The notes beneath the pieces were generated by a model, which saw nothing but the letters and a program-made list of their open reading frames with translations, had not been told where the DNA came from and did not search any database. 40,000 nt of DNA from Actinomycetota bacterium (GTDB lineage Bacteria > Actinomycetota > Coriobacteriia > Anaerosomatales > PHET01): the NCBI GenBank assembly GCA_029265315.1, contig JAJUJM010000014.1, positions 1 to 40,000 on the forward strand, given 5' to 3'. Every line of letters begins with the position of its first letter. The first letter of the stretch is position 1. Both the position numbers and the translations under genes were made by a program. This document shows, piece after piece, positions 25,350-35,456 of this stretch.

Positions 25350-26284
25350 ACAACGAGCTGTTCAAGGGGCGTGACCTGCTCGCCATGGATGATTTCTCGC
25401 CGGAAGAGCTCGTCCATGTCGTGGGCGTCGCCGAGGCGCAGAAGCGCATGTGGGCGACAGGGGTGAAGAAGGCCCCGCTTGTTGGTAGGACGGTGGCGAT
25501 CATCCTTCAAAAACCATCGCTGCGCACGCGCGTGAGCTTCGAGGTCGCGTGTCTCCGCTTGGGCGCGAGCCCAATCATCATGAGCGGCCCTGACGGGGCG
25601 TTTTCGCGAGGCGAGACGATCCACGACACGGCGAAGGTGCTGGAGCGCTACGTGGACGCCATCGTGCTGCGCACCTACGCCCACGCCACCGTCGTCGAAC
25701 TCGCTGCGCATGCGAGCGTGCCGGTCATCAACGCACTGACTGACGACCATCATCCGTGTCAGGGACTGGCCGATCTGCTCACCATCCAAGAGCGCTTCGG
25801 CCGCTTCGCCGGGCTGCGCTTCGCGTACGTGGGCGACGGCAACAACATGGCCAACACCTACCTGCTCGCCGGTGCGCTCACCGGGATGCACGTGAGCGTC
25901 GCGTCGCCGCAGGGCTTCGAGCCGTCCGCGGACGTGGTGGCCCGTGCGACCTCGATCGCCGAGCGAACGGGCGGTCGGGTGACGGTGGTGAACGACCCCG
26001 CCATCGCGGTCGCCGGGGCCAACGTCGTGGTCACCGACACGTGGGCGTCGATGGGCCAGGAGGCCGAGCACGATGCGCGCGTCGCGGCCTTCGAGCCGTA
26101 CCGCGTCGACGAGGCCCTGTTCTCAAAGGCCGAGCCCGACGCCATCTTCCTGCACTGCCTGCCTGCTCATCGCGGCGAAGAGGTGACCGACGGCGTGATC
26201 GATCACCCTCGCTCACTCGTGTTCGACGAGGCGGAGAACCGTCTGCACGCACAGAAGGCGCTGCTCTCTCTCGTGCTGGGCTGA
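25346..26284 (+). CDS. argF: Ornithine carbamoyltransferase
   Basis: A 312-aa enzyme converting ornithine and carbamoyl phosphate to citrulline. The carbamoyl phosphate motif KPSLRTRVSFEV (STRTR variant), the DDHHPCQGLADLLTI substrate motif, VTDTWASMGQE and the catalytic FLHCLPAHRGEEV are all present. It starts with ATG inside the argD stop codon. The usual S in the S-x-R-T-R motif is kept. Confidence 0.97.
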
Positions 26285-26310
26285 CGGGGGCTGCGGATGG
26301 AGGAAGACGC

Positions 26311-26739
26311 ATGAGGAAGCGACGCGAACGGCAGGACGCGATCAGACGCATCGTGCGCGCTGAGCGGATACGCACGCAGCGGGCGCTCGTCGACCGCCTG
26401 ATGGAGCTCGGCTACGAGTGCACACAGGCGACCGTCTCGCGCGACATCACCGAGATGGGGCTGCGCAAGCTTCCCGAAGGGGTGTACGTCCTCGCCGAGG
26501 ACCTGCATCTGCAGCGGATGGTCAAAGACCTCGTGACCGACGTGAAGCGCACCACGAACCTCGTGCTGGTCAAGGCGCAGTCGGGAACGGCGCCGGGAGT
26601 GGCCGCGGCGCTCGATGCCGCCGACCTGCACGGCATCTTGGGCTCGGTGTCCGGCGACGACACGATCCTCGTCATCACTGAATCCGATGCCGAGGGCGCC
26701 GCTCTCGTCGAGACGCTCGACAAGTTCCGCGGCGCGTGA
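26311..26739 (+). CDS. argR: Arginine repressor
   Basis: A 142-aa ArgR/AhrC regulator. The N-terminal winged helix contains CTQATVSRDITEMGLRKL, the recognition helix signature. The C-terminal oligomerisation and arginine-binding domain contains GTAPGVAAALD and SVSGDDTILVI. ATG 26311 has GGAGGA about 7 nt upstream; the open frame further upstream overlaps argF in another frame and is a shadow. It lies in the operon it is expected to repress through the palindrome at the argC promoter. Confidence 0.96.
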   Translation: MRKRRERQDAIRRIVRAERIRTQRALVDRLMELGYECTQATVSRDITEMGLRKLPEGVYVLAEDLHLQRMVKDLVTDVKRTTNLVLVKAQSGTAPGVAAALDAADLHGILGSVSGDDTILVITESDAEGAALVETLDKFRGA

Positions 26740-26785
26740 GAAGACGCGCCACCGTATCGGACACGTCAACTGAAAGGACATGGGA

Positions 26786-28012
<1,227 letters not shown>

Positions 28013-28016
28013 GGCC

Positions 28017-28184
28017 GTGTTCGGCGGGATCGGCTCTGTTGAGCTCGTCATCATCGTGATCATCGCGCTCGTGCTGTTCGGGGCCCCGGTGCTGACGTTC
28101 ATACTCGGCTACTCGCTCGGCAAGAAGAAGCTCACGGACGTGACCGAGGCGCGACAGGCCGGGGAGGAGCCCGATGAAGGCTGA
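28017..28184 (+). CDS. TatA-like small membrane protein
   Basis: A 55-aa protein. The N-terminal helix FGGIGSVELVIIVIIALVLF is followed by a glycine, close to the FGxGxxEL ... LxFG pattern of TatA/TatE twin-arginine translocase subunits. After this hinge the sequence differs: APVLTFILGYSLGKKK gives a second hydrophobic stretch instead of the usual KLP amphipathic helix. It therefore may be a divergent relative, not a working TatA. GTG 28017 has GAGGTG upstream. It lies 4 nt after argG and overlaps argH by 11 nt, so it is translated within the arg operon. Confidence 0.6.
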   Translation: MFGGIGSVELVIIVIIALVLFGAPVLTFILGYSLGKKKLTDVTEARQAGEEPDEG

Positions 28185-29592
28185 CGCCAAGACCCCATGG
28201 GGCGGGCGGTTCGAGAAGAGCCCGGGGCGCTTCCTTACCGAGTTCGGGGCGTCGCTGCCCGTGGACCAGCGTATGTGGGCCGAAGACATCCGCGGGTCGG
28301 TCGCGCACGCTCGCATGCTCGCGAACCAAGGCATCATCTCCGAGGCGGACGCCGATGCCATCGAGGAGGGGCTATCTCAGATCTACCGCGAGATCCGCGA
28401 GGGTTCGTTCGTCTTCGACATCGCTGACGAAGACGTGCACATGGCCATCGAGCGCGTGCTGACCGAGCGGATCGGTCCGGCCGGCGCCCGCCTGCACACA
28501 GCTCGCAGCCGCAACGACCAGGTCGCCACCGACACGCGTCTGCACGTCAAGGCCATCATCGTCGACCTCGCGCACCGGACGCTGTGCATCCGCCGGACCC
28601 TGCTGAGGCTCGCAGACGAGCACTTCGGGGTGGTCATGCCTGGCTACACGCACCTGCAGAAGGCGCAGCCGGTCCTCTTCAGCCACCACCTCCTGGCGTA
28701 CGAGGCGATGTTCGCGCGCGACTTCACCCGCATGAAGCACGCGTTCGAGGCGGCCGACGTGCTGCCGCTTGGCAGTGCGGCCCTCGCGGGCACGACGTTT
28801 GACTTGGATCGCGACTACGTCGCGGCGCGACTTGGCTTCTCGCGCGTGTCGGTGAACTCGATGGACGCGGTCTCGGACCGTGATTTCCTGCTCGACTTCA
28901 TCTACGCCTGCGCCGTGGCCCAGATGCACCTGTCGCGCTTGGCGGAGGAGATCATCTTGTGGTCGACCGAGGAGTTCGGCTTCATCACGCTCGATGACGA
29001 GTTCTCGACGGGCTCATCGATCATGCCCCAGAAGAAGAACCCGGACTTCGCCGAGCTCGTACGGGGAAAGACCGGCCGGGTGGTAGGCGACCTGACCGCG
29101 CTGCTCGTGACGATGAAGGGGCTGCCGCTCGCGTACAACAAGGACATGCAGGAGGACAAGGAAGGCGCGTTCGATGCGGCCGATACCCTCGCGGCGTCCT
29201 TGAGGGCCATGAACGGTATGCTCGACACCATGCGGGTCAACGCGGACGCGATGCGCTTGGGAGCGCTCGGCGGGTACATGGCCGCCACCGACCTCGCTGA
29301 CCATCTGGTGAGCAGGGGGGTGCCGTTCCGCGACGCGCACGAGGTGGTCGGCCGGCTCGTGCTGGCGTGCGAGAAGGACGGCCGGACGCTGCAGAGCCTC
29401 ACGCTCGAGGAGTACCGGAAGCACGATCCGCGCTTCGGCGAGGACGTGCGTGAGGTCGTCGACATCGACCGTGTCGTCGAGCGCCGCGTGAGCGCGGGGG
29501 GCACCGGTCACGATGCGGTGCGCGTGCAGATCAAGACGGTGGCGGCCGGTATCGCGGCCGATGAGGCCTGGCTCGAACAGGCCGAGGGGTAG
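28174..29592 (+). CDS. argH: Argininosuccinate lyase
   Basis: A 472-aa enzyme releasing arginine and fumarate, the last step. The fumarase/aspartase superfamily signature GSSIMPQKKNPDFAELVRGK is present, with HTARSRNDQVATDTR and PGYTHLQKAQPVLFSHHLLA. ATG 28174 lies inside the preceding small gene, with GGGGAGGAG just upstream. A perfect hairpin begins directly after its stop codon. Confidence 0.97.
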   Translation: MKADAKTPWGGRFEKSPGRFLTEFGASLPVDQRMWAEDIRGSVAHARMLANQGIISEADADAIEEGLSQIYREIREGSFVFDIADEDVHMAIERVLTERIGPAGARLHTARSRNDQVATDTRLHVKAIIVDLAHRTLCIRRTLLRLADEHFGVVMPGYTHLQKAQPVLFSHHLLAYEAMFARDFTRMKHAFEAADVLPLGSAALAGTTFDLDRDYVAARLGFSRVSVNSMDAVSDRDFLLDFIYACAVAQMHLSRLAEEIILWSTEEFGFITLDDEFSTGSSIMPQKKNPDFAELVRGKTGRVVGDLTALLVTMKGLPLAYNKDMQEDKEGAFDAADTLAASLRAMNGMLDTMRVNADAMRLGALGGYMAATDLADHLVSRGVPFRDAHEVVGRLVLACEKDGRTLQSLTLEEYRKHDPRFGEDVREVVDIDRVVERRVSAGGTGHDAVRVQIKTVAAGIAADEAWLEQAEG

Positions 29593-29612
29593 GACGGACG
29601 TTTCAGTCCGTC
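29593..29612 (+). terminator. Hairpin directly after argH, no T-run
   Basis: GACGGAC (29593-29599), a 6-nt loop and GTCCGTC (29606-29612) form a perfect 7-bp stem starting at the base after the argH stop. No T-run follows, so it may be a weak terminator or an RNA-stability element before the next gene. Confidence 0.4.
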
Positions 29613-29683
29613 AGCACGGGGAGCATGACACGATCGCGGGGCCCTTCGATGGCCTCGCCGTCACGGACGAGGGGGGCACGGAC

Positions 29684-30643
29684 TTGAGACTCGATGACAT
29701 CTATCGCGTGTGCGTCGAAGTGGGGATCGAGAACGACGCGCGCGACCGGACAGAGGTGGACCGCGTCCTGGCTGAGGCCAAGCGCGCATACGAGAAGCTG
29801 GACGAGGAGGAACGTCCGTTCTTCGATGTCGAGAAGCTCACGAACCCGTACGCGGACACCCGCATATGCGCCGGGGACCCGGACGCTGAGATCCGAGGGT
29901 TGCTCGTGGGTGTGGACATGGAGGTGGGCGAGGTGCTGCTCGCCGACCGCCTGCGCGAGCGCGGAGCTCCGATCGACCTGATCTTCGCGCACCACCCGGA
30001 GGGGCCCGGCTACGCCAACCTGCACGAGGTCATGTACATGCAGGCGGACCTGTGGGCCGCGCAGGGCGTCTCGGTCGCTGCCGGCGATGCGCTCATAGCG
30101 CCCCGGGCCGAGGAGGTCCGCCGGCGCATCATGCCGGTGAACCACTACCGCGCCATCCAGGCCGCCGAGCTTCTGGGCCTCGCGTCGCTGTCGTGCCACA
30201 CGCCCGCTGACAACAGCGTGAATCGCTTCGTGCAGGCCTTCTTGGACGAGAAGGCCCCGGCGACACTGGATGCCGTGGTCAAGGTCTTGAGGGAGATTCC
30301 CGAGTACGCCGACGCCGCCAGGAAAGGGTTTGGGCCTTCGATCATCGTGGGTTCGGGGTCCGCGCGCCCCGGCCGCATCGTGGTCGACATGACCGGAGGC
30401 ACCGAGGGGCCGACCGACGCGTTGGACCGGCTCTCGAGCGCCGGCGTGGGCACGCTCGTCGGGATGCACTACTCCGAAGAGCACAAGAAGCGGGCCGAAG
30501 AGCTCAGATTGAACCTCGTCATCGCCGGTCACGTCTCCAGTGACGTGCTCGGCATGAACCTCGTGCTCGACGAGATCGAAAGGCGGCTGGGCTCGCTCGA
30601 GGTCCACTGCGCGAGCGGGATGGTGCGCGTCAAGCGGAGCTGA
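29684..30643 (+). CDS. NIF3 (DUF34)-family metal-binding protein, TTG start
   Basis: A 319-aa protein of the NIF3/YbgI family. The metal-ligand segments LIFAHHPEGPG, SLSCHTPADN, GMHYSEEHKKRAEE and AGHVSSDVLGMN are present. The family folds as a dinuclear-metal hydrolase-like protein; many members are annotated as GTP cyclohydrolase type 2 without firm proof. The long upstream frame overlaps argH and has no start codon between the argH stop and TTG 29684, which has GAGGGGGG 7 nt upstream, so TTG is the best start. It is the last gene of this plus-strand run and converges on a PBP gene. Confidence 0.8.
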   Translation: MRLDDIYRVCVEVGIENDARDRTEVDRVLAEAKRAYEKLDEEERPFFDVEKLTNPYADTRICAGDPDAEIRGLLVGVDMEVGEVLLADRLRERGAPIDLIFAHHPEGPGYANLHEVMYMQADLWAAQGVSVAAGDALIAPRAEEVRRRIMPVNHYRAIQAAELLGLASLSCHTPADNSVNRFVQAFLDEKAPATLDAVVKVLREIPEYADAARKGFGPSIIVGSGSARPGRIVVDMTGGTEGPTDALDRLSSAGVGTLVGMHYSEEHKKRAEELRLNLVIAGHVSSDVLGMNLVLDEIERRLGSLEVHCASGMVRVKRS

Positions 30644-30665
30644 CCGGCCCTGTCATGAGCCGCGG

Positions 30666-32909
30666 TCAGGGCGTGGGCGTGCCGCTCGTGTCCGTTCCCG
30701 GATCTGTCCCGGGGTCGGTACCGGGATCTGTCCCGGGGTCGGTTCCGGGGTCGGTACCGGGGTCGGTACCGGGATCTGTCCCGGGGTCGGTGGGTGGTTC
30801 GGGCTTGGCGGACGTGGGTTTGGGGCCCTTGGAGACCCGCAGGACCATCTTGCCGTCACGCGCTCCCTGGCCCACGACGGTGCCGGCCGGCGAGTTCGAG
30901 TACACGTACTCGATGACGAAGGAATGACCGCGGAGCCGACCCCGTGCCTCGGCGAGCGTGAGTCCCACGACGCTCGGCGGTCTGCTCACCGGTATGTGGA
31001 ACTTCGCCGGTGTGTACTTGGGCGTGCGGGCGCGCGGGAACTCCAGCGCAGGCTGTCCGGCGAGCGCGCCGCGCATGAACTCGGCCCAGATGGGAGCGCA
31101 CACCGTCCCGCCGAACGCGCGCCTGCCGTTCACGAGCACCGGGCGCTCTTTCAGGTGTCCCACCCAGACGGCGGTCACGAGCTGTGGCGTGTATCCGACG
31201 AACCACACATCGCGGTAGTTCTGGCTGGTGCCGGTCTTGCCCGCCGCAGGCCGTCCGATCCGGGCCCGTGTCGCCGTCCCGTAGTTGATGACGCCGCGGA
31301 GCACGTCGGTCGCCGCCCGGGCGATCTCAGGCTTGAGCACCCGCTTGCCACGCTTCTTCGCCTCGAAGATGACGCGGCCGTCCGGACCGGTCACCTTCGT
31401 GATGACGACCGGCTCGTGGTGGATGCCGCCGGTGGCGAGCGTGCCATATGCCGAGGCCATCTCGAGCGGGGTGACGTTCGCGGCACCCAGTGAGATGGAC
31501 GGAAGGGCGGGGATCTTCGTCTTGATACCCATGCGTTTGGCCATCTTGGCGACCTTCTCGGCGCCAATCTCCCACGTCACGCGGGCGAACACGGTGTTGA
31601 CGGACGCGGCGGTCGCGCTCTGTAGCGAGATCACGCCTCGCCCCGAGCCCTCGCTGTTCCCCACGACCCACGGCTTTGGCTTGGTGGGGATGTAGGCGGG
31701 CGAGGACGAGTCGACGCCGAACCATGGAGGCATGCCCTCGTTCAAAGCGGTCACGAGCACGAACGTCTTGAACGACGAGCCAGGCTGGCGACGACCCTGG
31801 GTGGCCAGGTTGAACTTGTTCTTGTGGTAGTCGCGGCCGCCCACGAGGGCCTTCACGTATCCGTTGCGAGGATCGATCGCCACGAGGGCGCCTTCGGGCC
31901 CTGATGTCCCGATCCCGTGCCGCACCGCCGCTTCGGCCTTGCGTTGCAGACGCGTGTCGAGCGTCGTGCGGACGGTGAGACCGCCCTTGAACACGACCGC
32001 GGGGGTGAACTTCGCCTGAAGCTCCTTCTTGACATGGGCCACGAAGTAGTGGGCGTCGTAGATGCCGTCACTCGGGGCTTTGGCGCGCTTGAGCTTCAGA
32101 GGGGTGTTCATCGCCTGCTCGTACTCGGAGGCGGTGATGTAGCCATTGCGGTGCATGTCGGCCAGGACCTCGCCGCGTCGGGCGAGCGCTCCTTCGGGGT
32201 TCTCGTAGGGGTCCAAGCGGCTCGGCGCCTGTGCGAGGCCCGCGAGCAGCGCGGCCTCGGCAAGGGTCAGGTCTTTGGCGCTCTTGGCGAAGTACTCCCG
32301 CGCAGCCGCCTGCGCTCCGTAGGCGCCTTCTCCGAAGTAGATGGCGTTCAGGTACATCTCGAGGATCTGCTCTTTGCTGTACCGACGCTCCAGCTCCATG
32401 GCCAGGTACGCCTCGCGCACCTTCCGTGCGAGTGATATCTCGGTGCGCTCGTCCAGAAGGATGGTGTTGCGGATGTACTGCTGGGTGATCGTGGAGGCGC
32501 CCTCTTCGCCGAAGCCCTTGGTCAGGTTGATCACGATGGCGCGGGTCAAACCGACGGGGTCGACGCCGTGGTGGTTGTAGAAGCGCTCGTCCTCGACCGC
32601 GACGATGGCATCCACGAGGTCGCTCGACATCTTCGATATCGGGACGACCTCTCGGTTCTCCAGGTAGAGTCTGGCGAGCAGCTTGCCGTCCGCGGAGTAG
32701 ATGCGGGTGGGACGCGCCACCTCGAAGGCGCCGGGGGCATCGGCGTCCGGCAGGTCCTTGAGCCAGGTCTGGACGAGGGCGAAGGCGCTCACGGCGCCAA
32801 CGGAACCGACCAGGAGCACAGCGGCGAGCAGCACCGCGGCGACGCGCGCCGCGATGGTCAGACCGCGCCCTTTGCGGGTGCGGCGCATACGGGACCGGCG
32901 TGCCGACAT
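30666..32909 (-). CDS. Class A penicillin-binding protein (PBP1a family) with single PASTA-like domain and (DPGT)n tail
   Basis: A 747-aa bifunctional cell-wall synthase. A basic cytoplasmic start and one membrane helix (about 18-43) precede the GT51 glycosyltransferase domain (EDERFYNHHGVD near 107, GASTITQQYIRN, ILEMYLNAIYFGEGAYG). The transpeptidase domain has the active Ser in GSSFKTF (near 378), SVN (near 438) and KTGTS (near 556). One PASTA-like domain follows (about 645-693), then a tail of eight DPGT repeats. ATG 32909 is preferred because AGAGGG lies upstream; the frame is open 30 codons further back without a better site. It is the first of two such genes here; both point leftward on either side of the U32 gene. 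Confidence 0.93.
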   Translation of the reverse strand: MSARRSRMRRTRKGRGLTIAARVAAVLLAAVLLVGSVGAVSAFALVQTWLKDLPDADAPGAFEVARPTRIYSADGKLLARLYLENREVVPISKMSSDLVDAIVAVEDERFYNHHGVDPVGLTRAIVINLTKGFGEEGASTITQQYIRNTILLDERTEISLARKVREAYLAMELERRYSKEQILEMYLNAIYFGEGAYGAQAAAREYFAKSAKDLTLAEAALLAGLAQAPSRLDPYENPEGALARRGEVLADMHRNGYITASEYEQAMNTPLKLKRAKAPSDGIYDAHYFVAHVKKELQAKFTPAVVFKGGLTVRTTLDTRLQRKAEAAVRHGIGTSGPEGALVAIDPRNGYVKALVGGRDYHKNKFNLATQGRRQPGSSFKTFVLVTALNEGMPPWFGVDSSSPAYIPTKPKPWVVGNSEGSGRGVISLQSATAASVNTVFARVTWEIGAEKVAKMAKRMGIKTKIPALPSISLGAANVTPLEMASAYGTLATGGIHHEPVVITKVTGPDGRVIFEAKKRGKRVLKPEIARAATDVLRGVINYGTATRARIGRPAAGKTGTSQNYRDVWFVGYTPQLVTAVWVGHLKERPVLVNGRRAFGGTVCAPIWAEFMRGALAGQPALEFPRARTPKYTPAKFHIPVSRPPSVVGLTLAEARGRLRGHSFVIEYVYSNSPAGTVVGQGARDGKMVLRVSKGPKPTSAKPEPPTDPGTDPGTDPGTDPGTDPGTDPGTDPGTDPGTDTSGTPTP
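30693..30788. repeat. Eight 12-bp tandem repeats coding (DPGT)8
   Basis: Eight in-frame copies of a 12-bp unit, alternating between forms such as CCGGGGTCGGTA and CCGGGATCTGTC on the plus strand. They encode the C-terminal tail of the PBP. Nearly identical units suggest copy-number variation between strains. Confidence 0.9.
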
Positions 32910-33033
32910 GTGCCAGGGTGCCCTCTCGATATCGCTACGGGATGCTATTGTCGCCCATCCGGGCGAAAACCGTGCCGTTTCGCTCATACTGTCACGCAAA
33001 CGTTCCTTCCATCTCCCTGCCGGAGGATGTGGC

Positions 33034-35442
33034 GTGCAGCACCGCCATCACGTGCCTGAGCTCCTCGCACCGGCGGGCGGCCGGCAGGCCCTCGCGGCTG
33101 CTGTCGCCTCGGGTGCCGACGCGGTCTACCTGGGTGTCGACCGTCTGAACGCACGGCGAAGCGCCGAGAACTTCACCCTTGATACGCTGTCTGAGGCGTG
33201 TCGGTTCGCACATCTTCGCGGCGTTCGGGTCTATCTCACGGTGAACGTCATCGTCCTGCCCGACGAAGTCAGCGATGCGCTCGAGTTGGTGGCGCAGGCG
33301 TGGGCGGCGGGGGTCGACGCCGTCATCGTCCAGGACATCGGCCTCATCCGCCTCATAGCCACCACGATGCCTGAGGTGCGGATCCACGCATCCACGCAGC
33401 TCAACGCCCACTCGACATCGACGGTGCTCGCCTTGGCGGAGATGGGCGTGGCGCGTGTGACGCTGGCGCGTGAGGTCAGCATCGACGAGATGGGCCGCAT
33501 GGCGGCCGCGGCATCCGAGGCGGGCATCGAGCTTGAGTCGTTCGTGCACGGCGCCCTGTGCGTGTGCCACTCCGGGCAGTGCCTGATGTCCTCGGTCATC
33601 GGGGGCAGGTCTGCGAACCGCGGGATGTGCGCACAGCCGTGCCGCTTGGCCTATGAGCTCGTCGATGAGGCTGGATCGGCGGCCCGCACCCCCGGCGCAC
33701 ACCTCCTGTCTCCGAAGGACCTCTGCGGCATCGGCGTGCTGCCCGGGCTGGTGAGCACAGGCGTCTCGTCCCTCAAGATCGAGGGGCGCATGAAGTCGCC
33801 CGAGTACGTCGCCCTCGTGACAGGCACGTACCGCGCGGCGCTCGACCGTGCGCTCGCCGACCCGGACTCGTTTCAGGTGCGCGAGGGCGAGATGTCGGTC
33901 CTTTCCGAGGCGTTCAGTCGCGGTTTCACCGAGGCGTACCTCATCGGCGAGCGCGGCAACGCGATGATGAGCTACACCCGGCCGAACAACCGCGGCGTGC
34001 CGGTCGGTCGCATCGTCTCCGTCGAGGGGGCAACGGCGGTCATCGCGCTCGATACCGCGCTGCAACGCGAGGACACCATCGAGGTGTGGACCGGGCGCGG
34101 CCGTTTCGCGCAGCGTGCAGAGGGCCTTGCGCTCGAGGGCTCGCCGGTCGAGTCGGCGCCCGCCGGCAGCCGGGTCACCATCGCCCTGAGTGAGGCCGCC
34201 GCTGCGGGGGACCGGGTCTTCCGTGTGCGCAACGCCGCACTGTGCGAGGCCGCCGCGCGAGCGCTCGATGAGGACGCAGCGCGCCTGCCGGTCGACATCG
34301 CCGTCGAGCTCGAGCTCGACCGGCCCGTTAGTGTGCGACTCACCGACGCTCGCGGTCACGAGGGGAGCGCGGAGGGCTCACTCGTCGAGCGCGCACGCAC
34401 GAAGCCGGTCAGCGTTCCCGAGGTCATCGAGCATGTCGGTCGCCTTGGCGGTACGCCGTTTCGTGCCGAGGGGTTCGATGTGGCGTTGTCGCCCGGCGTC
34501 GGAATAGGCTTCTCGGAACTGCACCGCGTCCGGCGGGCGGCGGTCGAGGCGCTCGCGGAGTCGATCCTGGCTCCGTGGGCGGGCCGCGTGGAGCCTCGCG
34601 TGTCCGTGCCCGGGCCGTCTCGTCCTGCCGAGCACGCAGGAGCCGTCGCGCTCGTGGCATCGGTGCGCGACGCCGAGTGCGCGAGGGCCGCGTTGTCCGC
34701 CGGCGCTGACCGCGTCCACGTCGCGGAGCCGTTCCCAGGGGCGGTCAGCGACGGCCTCGTCGCGGAGTTGCCGCGGATCTGCCATGACCGCGAGGAGGCG
34801 GCCGCTTTGCGCCGTGCGCGGGAGACAGGCGCTGCGGTGGTGGCCACCTTGGGTCAGCTGAGGTCGCTTACTGGCGAGGAAGTCCGGCTCGAATCGCACT
34901 GGTCGCTCAACGCCTCCAACCCGCACTCCGTGAGCGCGCTCGCGGGACTCGGGGTCGACCTGGCGTGGCTCTCTCCCGAGCTGTCCGCTTCCCAGATCGC
35001 CGAGGTCGCCACGTCCGCTTCCTGCCCCGTGGGAATCGCCGTGTTCGGTCGGCAGGAGGTCATGGTGACCGAGCACTGCGTGCTGATGGCCCTCGGCGCG
35101 TGCGACCGGTCCTGCGCAACGTGTGAGCGGCGACGAGGTGGCTGGTCGCTGCGTGACCGAAAAGGATTCGAGTTCCCGGTGCGCGTGGACGCGGCGGGGC
35201 GCACGCACGTGTACAACGCCGTCCCGCTCGACCTGACCCACGCGATCGAACAGGTCATCGCGACGGGCGTCGCGGCGGTCAGGGTGGACGCGGCGACCGA
35301 ATCGGCGGCGGGCGTCGAAGCAGCGGTGAGGGCCGTGCGCGCCGCCCTCGACCGCCCGCGTGCGACCCGAGCCGGCAAGAAGGGGCGCCGCAGCACGGGT
35401 CCCGGCGCCACGAGCGGCCACTTCTTCCGGGGTGTGACGTGA
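33034..35442 (+). CDS. U32 peptidase-family protein (RlhA/TrhP-like) with DUF3656-type C-terminal part
   Basis: An 802-aa protein. The N-terminal TIM-barrel part starts ELLAPAGGRQALAAAVASGADAVYLG; the U32 signature lies near 167-208 (ESFVHGALCVCHSGQCLMSS, then MCAQPCRLAYEL), with the Cys residues expected to hold an Fe-S cluster. The middle holds the DUF3656-like beta domain, and the C-terminal half repeats a barrel-like fold and ends with another Cys cluster (CVLMALGACDRSCATC). Related proteins YhbU/RlhA/TrhP hydroxylate 23S rRNA or tRNA rather than cut protein. GTG 33034 has GGAGGA 6 nt upstream. It is divergent from one PBP gene and convergent with the other. Confidence 0.88.
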   Translation: MQHRHHVPELLAPAGGRQALAAAVASGADAVYLGVDRLNARRSAENFTLDTLSEACRFAHLRGVRVYLTVNVIVLPDEVSDALELVAQAWAAGVDAVIVQDIGLIRLIATTMPEVRIHASTQLNAHSTSTVLALAEMGVARVTLAREVSIDEMGRMAAAASEAGIELESFVHGALCVCHSGQCLMSSVIGGRSANRGMCAQPCRLAYELVDEAGSAARTPGAHLLSPKDLCGIGVLPGLVSTGVSSLKIEGRMKSPEYVALVTGTYRAALDRALADPDSFQVREGEMSVLSEAFSRGFTEAYLIGERGNAMMSYTRPNNRGVPVGRIVSVEGATAVIALDTALQREDTIEVWTGRGRFAQRAEGLALEGSPVESAPAGSRVTIALSEAAAAGDRVFRVRNAALCEAAARALDEDAARLPVDIAVELELDRPVSVRLTDARGHEGSAEGSLVERARTKPVSVPEVIEHVGRLGGTPFRAEGFDVALSPGVGIGFSELHRVRRAAVEALAESILAPWAGRVEPRVSVPGPSRPAEHAGAVALVASVRDAECARAALSAGADRVHVAEPFPGAVSDGLVAELPRICHDREEAAALRRARETGAAVVATLGQLRSLTGEEVRLESHWSLNASNPHSVSALAGLGVDLAWLSPELSASQIAEVATSASCPVGIAVFGRQEVMVTEHCVLMALGACDRSCATCERRRGGWSLRDRKGFEFPVRVDAAGRTHVYNAVPLDLTHAIEQVIATGVAAVRVDAATESAAGVEAAVRAVRAALDRPRATRAGKKGRRSTGPGATSGHFFRGVT

Positions 35443-35456
35443 GGTGACGCGACCGG

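Noticed and set aside
30647-30672. GCCCTG/CAGGGC inverted repeat between the NIF3 gene and the first PBP gene as a terminator
   Set aside because: Short stem with a 14-nt loop, no T-run on either strand, and it overlaps the PBP stop codon.
30655-30927. Plus-strand frame with SVPGSVPGS repeats
   Set aside because: It is the mirror image of the 12-bp repeat that codes for the DPGT tail on the minus strand.
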